Below, piece by piece: positions 7,456-16,126 of a stretch of 64,000 nt of DNA. This DNA is from JAGMES01 sp023128035 (GTDB lineage Bacteria > Bacillota > Halanaerobiia > DY22613). The position numbers and the translations under genes were made by a program. Every line of letters starts with the position of its first letter. Positions within the stretch are counted from its first letter, which is position 1. The notes under the pieces were generated by a model that was not told the DNA's origin, made no database searches, and was given only the letters and a program-made list of their open reading frames with translations. The stretch covers positions 1 through 64,000 of the forward strand of contig DAOVRZ010000010.1 in the NCBI GenBank assembly GCA_030627905.1, in the 5' to 3' direction.

Positions 7456-8936
7456 ATGGCTTTATATTATAGAAACAAGAATCTACGTTTTGTTATTAAC
7501 AATGTTCTAGCTCGTAAACTTACTGAAAATTCAGAAGACTTTCAGTATATTATTTATCCAGGTGTTATTTTAAATAAGCAGCCGGTTATGTATGGCAAAA
7601 TTTAGATAAAAACTTGGAAATAGAAGAATTAATAGATAAAATAAAGATAAATTTCAAAATAGAAGACACAGAAGAAATTCTAGAGACTTTGTTTCAACTT
7701 TTGAAAGATTTCGCTAAAGAAAATTACATATCTATTGAAACTAAAGTAGATACTACCTGGAAAAAGATTAATAATGATATTTTAGAAACTTTAATCAACA
7801 CAGACCAAAGTTTTATTAAGATACGTGGCGAAATGGATTTTGAACCTATTACAGATGTTGATTTAGTCATCACCCAAAAATGCAATTTTAAATGTAAACA
7901 CTGTTTTATGTCCTCTAGTCCAGAAACCGGCAATAAGGATAAATTAGATACAACCAAATGGAAAGAAATAATTGATTCTTTATGTAAGCTAGGTTTATCT
8001 GAAGCTAAAGTAACTGGTGGTGAACCTTTTGTTCATTCGGAAATATTTGAAATTCTAGAACATTTGGATTCCAAAAATGTGGGTATCCTAATACTTTCTA
8101 ATGGATTTTTACTAAATCAAAAAATAGTAGAGAAACTTTCAAATCTAAAGAAAGTTTTTATACAAATTAGTATAGATGGGATTTCTGATAAAAGTTACGA
8201 TGCGTTAAGAAATACAACACATGTCTTAGGTAAAATTAAGGAGAACATCATTTTATTAAGAAAACATAATATTCCAATTATTATTTCAACTACAGCAACT
8301 ATTCATAATTATGAAGAAATATTAAGTGGGCAATTAATCGAACTAGCCAAAAAACTAGATATTAACATCCTCGGGGTCTCTCCACATTTTATACAAGTTG
8401 GGAGAGCGACTGAAAATATGGATAATCAATTAACTGACCACCAGATTTTGAAATTAATTGATTATCTAAATCAGGAAAAAGAAAAAAATTATCCATTCAA
8501 AATTCATATAGGTGCTCCCCCCGCTTTAACAGGAGAAACAACTTTAAAGCACCTTGATTTAGCTTTACCTAGATGTAGACGCGGAATTAATTCCTGTAGC
8601 ATAACATCAGAAGGACTAGTAGCAGTTTGTACTGATTTTGTTCAAGTAAATTACGATAAGTATAAACTAGGGAATGTTTTGGAAAATAATCTAGAAACAA
8701 TTTGGAAAAATGCAAAACAAATAAGAGAAGAAAGAATCAACAGTATTGGTACTTTGAAAGGTGTTTGCACAATATGTAAACATGTAATACATTGTGGGGG
8801 GGCTTGCCGCGCTGATGCCTATGCTTTCTATAAAGATATAAATGCGCCCTATCCTCTTTGCCAACGACTTTACGAAAATAATAAATTTCCAAAAGATTCT
8901 CTAAACAAAGATGCCAAATATATACCAATAAGGTGA
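7456..8936 (+). pseudogene. PqqD-fused radical SAM/SPASM peptide-modifying enzyme, frameshifted
   Basis: The genuine start is the ATG at 7456 (GGGGG 7 nt upstream). That frame ends at 7603-7605. One missing base near 7576 restores a PqqD-like domain: VLARKL, then YPGVILN, then AAGYVWQNLD and IEELIDKI, which runs into the long frame from 7614. That frame holds the radical SAM cluster motif CNFKCKHC (Cys 90, 94, 97 counted from 7614), a TIM-barrel body, and a C-terminal SPASM domain with CTICKHVIHCGGAC and a last Cys in PYPLC. PqqD binds leader peptides and SPASM enzymes make C-C or thioether bonds on them. It is divergent from the precursor gene. Only the leader-binding domain is broken, so a shortened enzyme could still be made from the TTG at 7614. 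Confidence 0.8.
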
Positions 8937-8941
8937 ACATT

Positions 8942-9148
8942 ATGATGGAAAAATATATTTCTCAAGAAGCTGAAAGCTTTTTAAATTATAAGTTAAAACA
9001 TGATTTATCTTTTCTTCCAGAAGAACTATTTAAAATAAGGTTTCCTCACGAAAAAATATTTTTTATTTCTAGAGCATATACAATTTGTAAATATAGTCTT
9101 GATAAAATTAATAGTAATATTGTTGAAGTTATGACTCATAAACCATAA
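8942..9148 (+). CDS. Small protein of unknown function after the radical SAM gene
   Basis: 68 residues from the ATG at 8942, with AAGGTG about 7 nt upstream, 5 nt after the radical SAM stop. The GTG at 8933 is a less likely start. The product is mixed charged/aromatic with one Cys (SRAYTICKYSLDKI), with no signal peptide or membrane segment. Coupling suggests it belonged to the peptide cluster. It could also be the start of a truncated enzyme. I do not recognise it. Confidence 0.45.
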   Translation: MMEKYISQEAESFLNYKLKHDLSFLPEELFKIRFPHEKIFFISRAYTICKYSLDKINSNIVEVMTHKP

Positions 9149-9167
9149 TATATCTAAAATTAAAAAG

Positions 9168-9196
9168 TTGTTGATACCCATTTATTGTGATATAAT
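9168..9196 (+). promoter_or_regulatory. Promoter of the Rrf2-family gene
   Basis: TTGTTG (9168-9173) and TATAAT (9191-9196), 17-nt spacer. An inverted pair TTGATA (9171-9176) and TATCAA (9207-9212) brackets the -10 and could be an autoregulatory site. Confidence 0.55.
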
Positions 9197-9240
9197 TAAT
9201 TAAATTTATCAACTAAAATATAAAATAAGGAGGGGAGAGA

Positions 9241-9672
9241 ATGCAAATATCCCTTAAGAGTGAATATGCAATTCATTCTTTGATGATTTTAGCTCTATAT
9301 CAAGGAGAAGAAATCAGTGTTGATGAACTTGCTATGATGCAGCAAATCTCCCAAACTTATTTAGCAAAAGTTATGCAAAAATTAGCTAATACTAATTTAG
9401 TACAATCCAGCAAAGGATTTAAAGGTGGTTATACTTTAAACCTATCACCTCATGAGATCACACTCGCAAAAGTAGTCACCCTTTTTGAAAAAGAAGAACA
9501 ATTTTATGATTGTAAGGATCAAGAACGAAGCTGTCTACAACAAAAAAACTGTACTCTTCATAAAACTTTTCAACAAGCTTATAAAGCTATGATTAGAGAG
9601 TTAGAAAAAGTATGTATTAATGATCTGTTGTCTGGTTTTCTGTGTCCAACTAAAGAAACCAAAACATCTTAA
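9241..9672 (+). CDS. Rrf2-family transcriptional regulator (IscR-like Fe-S type)
   Basis: 143 residues. N-terminal winged HTH (EYAIHSLMILALYQGEEISV, then QQISQTYLAKVMQKL) followed by the GGY wing of the Rrf2 family. Three Cys at 91, 98 and 104 match the spacing of the IscR [2Fe-2S] ligands, so it probably senses Fe-S or redox state. It is a single-gene transcript with a strong promoter and AGGAGGGGAG before the ATG, ending at a hairpin terminator. No isc/suf or cysteine genes are next to it, so the target is not shown by context. Confidence 0.9.
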   Translation: MQISLKSEYAIHSLMILALYQGEEISVDELAMMQQISQTYLAKVMQKLANTNLVQSSKGFKGGYTLNLSPHEITLAKVVTLFEKEEQFYDCKDQERSCLQQKNCTLHKTFQQAYKAMIRELEKVCINDLLSGFLCPTKETKTS

Positions 9673-9688
9673 CGGTTTTACTTTAAAT

Positions 9689-9720
9689 TAAAAAAGAGAG
9701 GTTAATACCTCTCTTTTTTA
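9689..9720. terminator. Bidirectional terminator between Rrf2 gene and pcp
   Basis: AAAAAAGAGAGG and CCTCTCTTTTTT pair around TTAATA. A- and T-runs on both sides serve the convergent genes. Confidence 0.85.
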
Positions 9721-9730
9721 TATAATCCTA

Positions 9731-10372
9731 TTAATCCAGCGTTCCTGCAGCTAATTTTTCATCTTTTTCCTCCAAAATCGTCTCCATAATCATTGCTTTA
9801 AACCCTTTGATCATCGTATCTAATGACATACTAGGCTGATTGGGCTTTTTCACTACCTGTTCTGGTAGAAACGGTATATGAATAAAGCCCCCCCTTTTAT
9901 TTGTATCGCGCAATAAATGTAAAATTCCGTACATAAGATGATTACATACATAAGTTCCTGCACTATTTGATACCATAGTCGGAACTCCTGCTTCTAGAGC
10001 CGCTTTCATCATTCTTTTGATGGGTATGGTACTAAAATACGCTTCTGAACCATCCATTTCAATAGATCTATCAACTGGTTGCTTGCCATCATTATCTGCA
10101 ATAATTGCATCATCAATATTTATAGCCACCCGTTCAATCGACAATGCTGTCCTTCCACCTGCCTGTCCAATCCCAATCACCACATCTGGATTAACTTCAG
10201 TAATCGCTTCTTTAAGCTTCTCTACCGAGTCACCAAATACTACAGGTAATTGAACTAGATGGACTTCTAATCCATCCCAACTTTCATCTTTCAAACGATG
10301 AATCAACTCCAAAGATGGGTTGATCGTCTCTCCTCCAAATGGTTCAAATCCTGATAAGAGTACTTTTTTCAA
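9731..10372 (-). CDS. pcp: Pyrrolidone-carboxylate peptidase (peptidase C15)
   Basis: Removes N-terminal pyroglutamate from peptides in the cytoplasm. Start placed at TTG (10372) because GGAGGTG lies 7 nt before it, and the product then begins MKKVLLSGFEPFGGE, the canonical Pcp N-terminus. The ATG at 10387 overlaps that ribosome site. Catalytic residues are visible: Glu in TALSIERVAIN, Cys in SNSAGTYVCNH and His in GGFIHIPFLP (85, 148 and 170 when numbered from 10387). Length of about 213 residues is normal. It lies about 40 nt after the restored end of queG on the same strand, so co-transcription is likely. Confidence 0.93.
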   Translation of the reverse strand: MKKVLLSGFEPFGGETINPSLELIHRLKDESWDGLEVHLVQLPVVFGDSVEKLKEAITEVNPDVVIGIGQAGGRTALSIERVAINIDDAIIADNDGKQPVDRSIEMDGSEAYFSTIPIKRMMKAALEAGVPTMVSNSAGTYVCNHLMYGILHLLRDTNKRGGFIHIPFLPEQVVKKPNQPSMSLDTMIKGFKAMIMETILEEKDEKLAAGTLD

Positions 10373-10491
10373 CTCTGCCACCTCCATGATAGTTTACGCT
10401 ATAAGATTGAATTATTACTTTAATCCTTTCTCTATTTCAGCTCTTACCATAGCATCTTTCTCTATTTTCAAAGCTTCCTCAAGTAATGTTC

Positions 10492-11523
10492 TTACTTCTC
10501 ACCTCGAATTCGACCTAAACCCCAAGCTGCTATTCCCCTAATAACTGGCCGTTGATCGTTAAGAGCTTCTTTTAGAATGGGAATTGCATTAGAATCGCAA
10601 GTATTACCCAAATTAATCAGAGCATTACGTTGCAATATACGTTTTCCCCGCCAGGCCATTGATGTATTACCAACTAGTTTTTTATAATCAGCATTTGAAA
10701 GGTTCAAAATTTGCTGAATATCAGGCTTTTTACCCAACTTATGAGTTTTGAAGAGTCCCTTACCTGATCGCGCCTGCTGATTGTAAGGACAAACATCCTG
10801 ACAAGTATCACACCCCCAGAGTCGATTAGCTAGTTGTTTTCTAACTGCCTCTTTCAAAAAACCTTTTTCCTGTGTATAGTGTGATAAGCAATCCTTAGTC
10901 TGGATCTCTCCTGGAGCTTTGATCGCCTGCTGTGGACAAGCCTTGATGCAAAGTGCACATTCTCCACAGCCATTTTTCATAGGTTGGTCAGCCTTCAAAG
11001 GAATATTAATCAGAATTTCTCCTAAAGCCAGAAATGATCCATACTCTGGATGAATTAATGCAGAATTTTTACCAATAAAACCTAACCCAGCTCGATATGC
11101 AACTGCACGATCAATAAGCGGGCCAGTATCAACATAAATCTCTGCCTTCACCTCTGGATAAGACTTACGAATAAATGAAACCAATTCTTCCATTTTCTCA
11201 GCTAAAAGTTTATGATAATCCTGATATTGGGCAAATCGGGCCAATTTTCCCTGAAAAGAAGATCTTTCCCTATCTTCTAACTCTTCCTTTTCCGAAGTCA
11301 AGTAAGAAATACCAATAGCAATCAACGACTCCGCATCTTCCATCAAAATTTTAGGATTGCAACGTTTATGCAAATCCTGCTCTGACCAGGGTGATAGATA
11401 ATTTTTCTCTTTCATTTTTTGCAAACGTTCATAGTCATCTGGAAATGAGTTTGCAGTTGTGAATCCGATAAGGTCAATACCTATCTTATGTGCATAATCT
11501 TTTAGTTGTTTTTCAAAAGTCAT
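10492..11523 (-). CDS. queG: Epoxyqueuosine reductase QueG, C-terminal frameshift
   Basis: Catalyses the last step of queuosine synthesis in tRNA. Two [4Fe-4S] cluster motifs are present: CGECALCIKACP (Cys 186, 189, 192, 196) and WGCDTCQDVCPYN (Cys 238, 241, 245). The cobalamin-pocket stretch YVDTGPLIDRAVA is also present. A HEAT-like tail follows. The frame stops after GLGRIRGEK, but the next frame continues the same helix repeat (VRTLLEEALKIEKDAMVRAE, ending at 10415), and one missing base near 10500 would join them. About 26 residues of the tail are lost; the catalytic part is intact. The start lies next to the transposon-end element at 11536. Confidence 0.9.
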   Translation of the reverse strand: MTFEKQLKDYAHKIGIDLIGFTTANSFPDDYERLQKMKEKNYLSPWSEQDLHKRCNPKILMEDAESLIAIGISYLTSEKEELEDRERSSFQGKLARFAQYQDYHKLLAEKMEELVSFIRKSYPEVKAEIYVDTGPLIDRAVAYRAGLGFIGKNSALIHPEYGSFLALGEILINIPLKADQPMKNGCGECALCIKACPQQAIKAPGEIQTKDCLSHYTQEKGFLKEAVRKQLANRLWGCDTCQDVCPYNQQARSGKGLFKTHKLGKKPDIQQILNLSNADYKKLVGNTSMAWRGKRILQRNALINLGNTCDSNAIPILKEALNDQRPVIRGIAAWGLGRIRGEK

Positions 11524-11535
11524 CTTATTACATCC

Positions 11536-11653
11536 TTTATCTTTTGAGTTAAGACCCCACTTCTATAAGTGGTGGGAATTGTTTTTAATCTTCAGTGGGG
11601 GTAGAATCCCCTACTGAAGCCCCGATGTTCAGCTTTAGCTGGACGAGTTCACT
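11536..11653 (-). mobile_element. Orphan IS200/IS605-type right end (copy 1), TnpB-RNA-like
   Basis: A 118-bp sequence nearly identical to 19683-19801 but inverted, and with no transposase beside it. Read on the minus strand it has three successive stems: GTCCAGC/GCTGAAC, CTTCAGT/ACTGAAG with an inner GGGG/CCCC, and CCACTT/AAGTGG capped by ATAG. It then reads TCTTAACTCAA, with TCAA like an IS608 right cleavage site. Such compact triple-hairpin ends are typical of IS200/IS605 elements, where they also form the 3' guide-RNA scaffold of TnpB. The distal end lies just before queG and supplies its AAGGATG ribosome site region. Confidence 0.6.
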
Positions 11654-11717
11654 GGATTAGTGATACCTGTTTGATGGAATATATAGTTCTTTCTCCACAA
11701 ATTATATTATTCCTTCA

Positions 11718-11745
11718 AGAAAAAAAGATGATCAAGAGATCATCT
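11718..11745 (-). terminator. Terminator overlapping the stop of the ABC exporter gene
   Basis: AGATGATC and GATCATCT (11745-11738 and 11733-11726) with a 4-nt loop and a T-run on the minus strand. The TGA stop lies in the stem. Confidence 0.8.
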
Positions 11746-13429
11746 CACAACTTTCTTCAATAGCTATCTCATTTACACCTTCAAAACGAATAATCTTATC
11801 AGCATAACGCAAAAGGTGAGGTTTATGGCTGATAAATAGAATAATCTTATCCTTCTTGTTCTTAGCAAGCCATTCAAAAAATTCTTCTTCTGTCTCCACA
11901 TCAATAGCTGAAGTTGCTTCATCTAACAGAATAACCTGAGGGTCAGCTGCCATTGCCCTGATGATTCCAATCTTCTGTCTTTGCCCCCCTGAAAAATTTT
12001 CTCCACTTTTTTCAGCGATTGTATCATATCCTTCTGGCAATGACTCAATAAAATCTCTAATATTCAACATTTCCGCTAATTCATCAATCTTTTTAAAAGA
12101 AAGATCCCGTCTTCCAAGTTTGATATTATCCATTATACTCAGGTTAAATAAATATGTTTCCTGTGGTACAACACCAAATAATTGTTGAAGAGATTTCCTT
12201 TTCAAACTTCCAATAGGTATACTATCTATAGATACCTTTCCTTCCATTGGCTTATATTGATCGGTAACTAAGCCGAATAAAGTCGATTTACCTATACCAT
12301 TACGGCCAACAATTCCTATCATCTGACCAGGCTTTAGAGTCAATGAAAAATCATCTAATAATTTATCCTGTTCTTCATTATACGCAAAAGTAATTCCTTT
12401 CAACTCAATCTCATTATTAATTTTATCTAAAAGTACCCTTTCTCCTTCATCTCCACTTTCATCAAAATCATGAAGCAATTCATAATAACGATTAAAAGCT
12501 GTTAATGTTCTTTGTAATTCTATATTCAAATGCGCAAGAGAACGCACTGGGCCATACAATCTTCCTAGATAAGAATAAAAAGCAGTAAATGATCCAATTG
12601 TCATAATACCTTCAATAACCAGCTTCCCACCAAAAACTATCAGTGCAGTCGGAGCAATAGCATAAACATAAGACATAAATTGTCCATTTAAAATACCAAA
12701 ATAGACCATTTTCATCTGAGAGTTGATCAATGTATGTAAACTTTTTGAAAATCTAAGTACTCCATATCTTTCTTTTCTAAAATATTTTAGAATACTTATA
12801 CCTTGCAAATTTTCCTGTAATACATTTGAGGCTTGAGCATAATTCTCCATGATTTCCCGATTACCTTTTTGAAATTTAGGATTGAAATATTTCAACCCTA
12901 TTACAACAAGTGGTATAGAAAAACAAACAATCAATGCAAGTTGCCAATTTAAGGAAAACATAATTGCAATAGTCGCTACAAAACTAACAATTTCAGTAAC
13001 TAATCTTATTAGAGTAGTTGAAAAAAGTGATAAAACATCTCTAACTTCTTGAAAAATCCTACTCATCAACTCTCCTACATTCTTTTTATGAAAAAATAGA
13101 ATATCTTTTTCTGAAAGTTTATCGAATAAAGCCATTCTTAAATCATATCCTAAACGATTACGAATATAACCAAAAATATACTCTTGAAAAATTGAAACAG
13201 TATTCTGTGCAACCAATACTCCTAGAGAGATTGCTAAAATTATATAAACCAATTCCATACTCTTATCAACTAAAGCAAAATCCAACAAATATTTCATCAG
13301 CAACGGTGAAGTTAAACCTAGAAGGGTCGATAATAAAACACAGAAAAAACCAATAACCTGCCGACCTAGATAAGGTTTAATAAATCCCCAATAACACTTA
13401 AAATAATCTTTATAACTATATTTTTCCAT
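11732..13429 (-). CDS. ABC exporter, fused permease-ATPase (MsbA/LmrA type)
   Basis: 565 residues. Residues 20-300 hold six membrane segments of an exporter fold. The ATPase follows with Walker A GRNGIGKST (375-383), signature FSGGQRQ (479-485), Walker B VILLDEAT with the catalytic Glu at 504, and H-loop His at 535 (FISHK). The Walker A has GIGKST rather than GSGKST, a tolerated variant. It probably acts as a homodimer or with a partner elsewhere to export lipids, drugs or peptides; the substrate cannot be read. The gene upstream is 28 nt away on the same strand. Confidence 0.9.
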   Translation of the reverse strand: MEKYSYKDYFKCYWGFIKPYLGRQVIGFFCVLLSTLLGLTSPLLMKYLLDFALVDKSMELVYIILAISLGVLVAQNTVSIFQEYIFGYIRNRLGYDLRMALFDKLSEKDILFFHKKNVGELMSRIFQEVRDVLSLFSTTLIRLVTEIVSFVATIAIMFSLNWQLALIVCFSIPLVVIGLKYFNPKFQKGNREIMENYAQASNVLQENLQGISILKYFRKERYGVLRFSKSLHTLINSQMKMVYFGILNGQFMSYVYAIAPTALIVFGGKLVIEGIMTIGSFTAFYSYLGRLYGPVRSLAHLNIELQRTLTAFNRYYELLHDFDESGDEGERVLLDKINNEIELKGITFAYNEEQDKLLDDFSLTLKPGQMIGIVGRNGIGKSTLFGLVTDQYKPMEGKVSIDSIPIGSLKRKSLQQLFGVVPQETYLFNLSIMDNIKLGRRDLSFKKIDELAEMLNIRDFIESLPEGYDTIAEKSGENFSGGQRQKIGIIRAMAADPQVILLDEATSAIDVETEEEFFEWLAKNKKDKIILFISHKPHLLRYADKIIRFEGVNEIAIEESCEMIS

Positions 13430-13457
13430 ATTTATTCACTCCACTCTAAACTTCCTC

Positions 13458-14081
13458 TTACTTATCTAAACACTCCACTTCACTTTGATGGCCTAACCGA
13501 TGATGAGATCTATAATAAACTACAAACATCCAAATTATTATAAACCCTGTTAACAAAAAAGTTCCAAACCTAACCTCTGGCAATCTTCTTCCATCTGGCA
13601 ACCATGGAAATACTCCAAAATAATAGTCAACAAAATCATTGACAAAAAGCCAGATTGATGCAATCCAAAATCCTCTCCTACTAATCTTCATTCTAGTTGC
13701 AAAAACTACACCTAAAACCAACATTCCAAAATGGCTAGTAAAAAGCATTATATGTTGGAAATAGTAAAGCTCTCTGTCAAACCAAAACAATCCAATTACA
13801 GACGTTGTCCAAATTCCATATTTGATCAAATCTGCAACTACTATCACTCTAAAAGTATTGCTAGGAAGATTTTTAGCAACTAAAAAAACCCAAATTAGAA
13901 AGAAAAACACCGCTCTAGGACAATCAGGCGTAAAAAACCAAAATTTAAATGGTGTTACAGCTAACTGATATTTATACCAATAGAACCCATAGATTGAACC
14001 AATCAGGCTAATCCCCATTACCAACCAATAAAACCATGGAGTTGTCATAATTTTTTGCTGTAACTTATACAAATTATTCAT
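13458..14081 (-). CDS. DUF1405 integral membrane protein (YpjA-like)
   Basis: 207 residues with about six hydrophobic segments. The conserved YGFYWYKYQL start, FFTPDCPRAVFFF and ADLIKYGIW patches match the DUF1405 family of Firmicutes, whose function is unknown. Its start overlaps the acetyltransferase stop by 8 nt and the ABC exporter follows 28 nt later, so the three genes form one transcript. Confidence 0.8.
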   Translation of the reverse strand: MNNLYKLQQKIMTTPWFYWLVMGISLIGSIYGFYWYKYQLAVTPFKFWFFTPDCPRAVFFFLIWVFLVAKNLPSNTFRVIVVADLIKYGIWTTSVIGLFWFDRELYYFQHIMLFTSHFGMLVLGVVFATRMKISRRGFWIASIWLFVNDFVDYYFGVFPWLPDGRRLPEVRFGTFLLTGFIIIWMFVVYYRSHHRLGHQSEVECLDK

Positions 14082-14568
14082 CGACTTTTCCTCTTTCTTT
14101 AATCTGCATGGGTGAGCCTATAACAAAAGCTCCAGGAGGAACATCTTTGTGCACAACAGTCCCTGCACCTATTATTGCACCATCACCAATCTTTACTCCC
14201 GCTAAAATTGTACTATTCGCACCAATTAATACATCTCTGCCTATTTCCACAGGGCCAATTCGCCATTCATTAACCAAAAATTCATGACATAGAATTACTG
14301 AATCATACCCCACAATGCAATTTTCTCCTATAGTAATAAGTTCAGGCCAAAAAACATCAACCATGCTCATTAAACCAAAGGCTGTATTTTTTCCAACCTT
14401 TACTCTAATTAAACGAATTAACCAAACCTTTGCTCTTAAGGATGGCATGAACCGACAAATACTTATTATTAAAAACTGCCAAATAACCAATAGGGGATTT
14501 TTAATTTTCCAACAGTGAAGTAATGAGTTTTTTTCTCCTGGTGTTTTATGAACTTCTAATCTGCGCAC
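14074..14568 (-). CDS. Hexapeptide-repeat acyltransferase (maltose/NodL-type)
   Basis: 164 residues. The C-terminal two thirds are left-handed beta-helix hexapeptides (VGKNTAFG, ITIGENCIVG, VEIGRDVLIGANSTILAGVK, DGAIIGAGTVVHKDVPPGAF), ending in the usual GSP motif. The likely catalytic His lies in ILCHEF. The N-terminal part is hydrophobic and basic (LVIWQFLIISICRFMPSLRA), suggesting membrane association. It probably O-acetylates a sugar or lipid-linked substrate. First gene of the DUF1405/ABC transcript. Confidence 0.8.
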   Translation of the reverse strand: MRRLEVHKTPGEKNSLLHCWKIKNPLLVIWQFLIISICRFMPSLRAKVWLIRLIRVKVGKNTAFGLMSMVDVFWPELITIGENCIVGYDSVILCHEFLVNEWRIGPVEIGRDVLIGANSTILAGVKIGDGAIIGAGTVVHKDVPPGAFVIGSPMQIKERGKVDE

Positions 14569-14664
14569 ATTTCCAACTCCTTATCCTATGGTTTATTTTA
14601 CATTTTATTTATTCTTCCTCTACTGGCCCTTTTCCTGCCAAATTATTATATATAAATATTTACC

Positions 14665-14693
14665 TTGTATTAAAACACAAGTTTTGCTATGAT
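14665..14693 (+). promoter_or_regulatory. Promoter of the PAP2 gene
   Basis: TTGTAT (14665-14670) and TATGAT (14688-14693), 17-nt spacer, upstream of AAGGGGGA and the TTG start at 14737. Confidence 0.5.
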
Positions 14694-14736
14694 ATAAGTA
14701 CTAAACATACTCATAATACTCTAAGGGGGACTCCAA

Positions 14737-15357
14737 TTGAATCAAATAACAAAAAAAATATTGTTAGCTCTAGTTATTGTTCTCTTTTTTGCATTTCCTA
14801 TTAGTGCTCAAGAGAAAAGTTTAGACGAAATTATTTTTGATTTTATTAATCAAGACCTACATATATCGTCTTTAGATCAACCAATGCTTCTAATTACTCA
14901 CTCAGGGGACGGTTTAACTCAAGGATTGGTTGCTGGTGGTTTTTATCTAGCTGGAGAAAAGGATACTGCTACCTTAATCACTTCAGCCCTTTTAAAAACC
15001 TGGTGGACAACAAATATAGCAAAATCAATAGTACAACGCCCACGACCAGGAGCTACTCTAGGTGATGTAAACTTTGTCGGAGATTATAAAATTACTGATC
15101 ATAGAAGTTTTCCATCTGGTCATACAACAGGTGCATTTGCAGTTGCCACTGTTTTAAGTCACCAATATCCAAAATATACACCTTACTTTTATACTTATTC
15201 CTCACTTGTAGGTATTTCACGAATTTATACTGGTGTTCACTATCCTAGTGATGTTTTAGTTGGTGCTTATCTTGGAATACTCATCGGACAAAGTACAATA
15301 AAACATAAAAACCTAATTATCACTGGTAACTTTATTGAATACAGTATTAAATTTTAA
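14737..15357 (+). CDS. PAP2-family phosphatase, exported
   Basis: 206 residues starting at TTG, justified by AAGGGGG about 8 nt upstream. A signal peptide (residues 1-24, cleavage after ISA) is followed by the three PAP2 motifs: KSIVQRPRP (96-104), PSGH (126-129) and SRIYTGVHYPSD (161-172, His 168 and Asp 172). This fold dephosphorylates lipid phosphates such as undecaprenyl pyrophosphate or phosphatidic acid on the outer face of the inner membrane. Here the signal peptide and few membrane segments point to a periplasmic form, which would suit a diderm. Stands alone with its own promoter and terminator. Confidence 0.88.
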   Translation: MNQITKKILLALVIVLFFAFPISAQEKSLDEIIFDFINQDLHISSLDQPMLLITHSGDGLTQGLVAGGFYLAGEKDTATLITSALLKTWWTTNIAKSIVQRPRPGATLGDVNFVGDYKITDHRSFPSGHTTGAFAVATVLSHQYPKYTPYFYTYSSLVGISRIYTGVHYPSDVLVGAYLGILIGQSTIKHKNLIITGNFIEYSIKF

Positions 15358-15363
15358 ATTATT

Positions 15364-15397
15364 AAAAAACCGATTGGTATATGCCAATCGGTTTTTT
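15364..15397. terminator. Bidirectional terminator between the PAP2 gene and hpf
   Basis: A perfect stem AAAAAACCGATTGG / CCAATCGGTTTTTT with a 6-nt loop, shared by two converging genes. Confidence 0.9.
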
Positions 15398-15417
15398 AAT
15401 ATATAAAAATTTAATTT

Positions 15418-15957
15418 TTAGAATTCAGGATCAATCAATCCATATTGACCATTTTTCCGCTTATAAACTACATTTACTGTTTCGGTATCAGCATTCGTAA
15501 ATACGAAGAAATCATGCCCGATTAAATCCATTTGCATAACAGCCTCTTCAACTGACATAGGCTTAACGGAAAAACGTTTAGTTCTCACAATCTTAGGTTC
15601 TTCTTCATTATCAAGTTCACCTGGTTCACTCACAAACTGCAATTTAAATTCCTGCTTCCGTTCGCGAATCTTGCGATTAATTCTGGTTTTATGTTTGCGA
15701 ACCTGACGTTCTAATTTGTCAATAACACCATCAATGGAAGCATACATATCACCGGAACTTTCTTCACCTCGCAAAATTAATCCATCTACCATAATGGTAA
15801 CCTCTACAATATGGCGCTCCTTCTCCACTTCTAATGCTACTAGAGCTTCAATAAAAGCCTCTTGGAAATACTTTTCAATCTTCCCTATTTTTTCTTCCAC
15901 ATAGCCTTTTAGCGCGTTGGTGAGTTCCAAATTCTTTCCACGAATTGCAATTTTCAT
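15418..15957 (-). CDS. hpf: Long-form ribosome hibernation promoting factor
   Basis: Start at 15957 chosen for AGGAGG 8 nt upstream and for the family start MKIAIRGKNLEL; the open frame extends upstream to 16056 without support. 179 residues. The N-terminal S30AE/HPF domain (about 1-100) binds the decoding site of the 30S subunit. The C-terminal domain (RTKRFSVKPMSVEEAVMQMD, then GHDFFVFTNAD) dimerises 70S ribosomes into 100S particles. In Firmicutes such genes are under stationary-phase control, often SigH, and sigH is 3 kb away here. Confidence 0.93.
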   Translation of the reverse strand: MKIAIRGKNLELTNALKGYVEEKIGKIEKYFQEAFIEALVALEVEKERHIVEVTIMVDGLILRGEESSGDMYASIDGVIDKLERQVRKHKTRINRKIRERKQEFKLQFVSEPGELDNEEEPKIVRTKRFSVKPMSVEEAVMQMDLIGHDFFVFTNADTETVNVVYKRKNGQYGLIDPEF

Positions 15958-16126
15958 AGCTATGCCTCCTCTCTTTTTATCCTTGTTATATTTATTCAAC
16001 AAATATAATGAGAATCCTTCCATTTCAACGATTTTTCTCATCGTTTCCTCTTTCATCTTTAGTATCTTGTAGATACTTTTTTACTATTCATCTTAAAAAA
16101 TAATATTAAAATGATTCGCCCACGAC

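Noticed and set aside
3515..7605. Frameshifts in the peptide cluster as sequencing errors
   Set aside because: There are also an in-frame stop and two large internal deletions, while 34 kb of flagellar genes nearby are clean; at most the poly-A shifts could be errors.
14523..14804. Plus-strand frame overlapping the acetyltransferase start and PAP2 gene
   Set aside because: It overlaps two well-supported genes and the PAP2 promoter, and has no recognisable domain.
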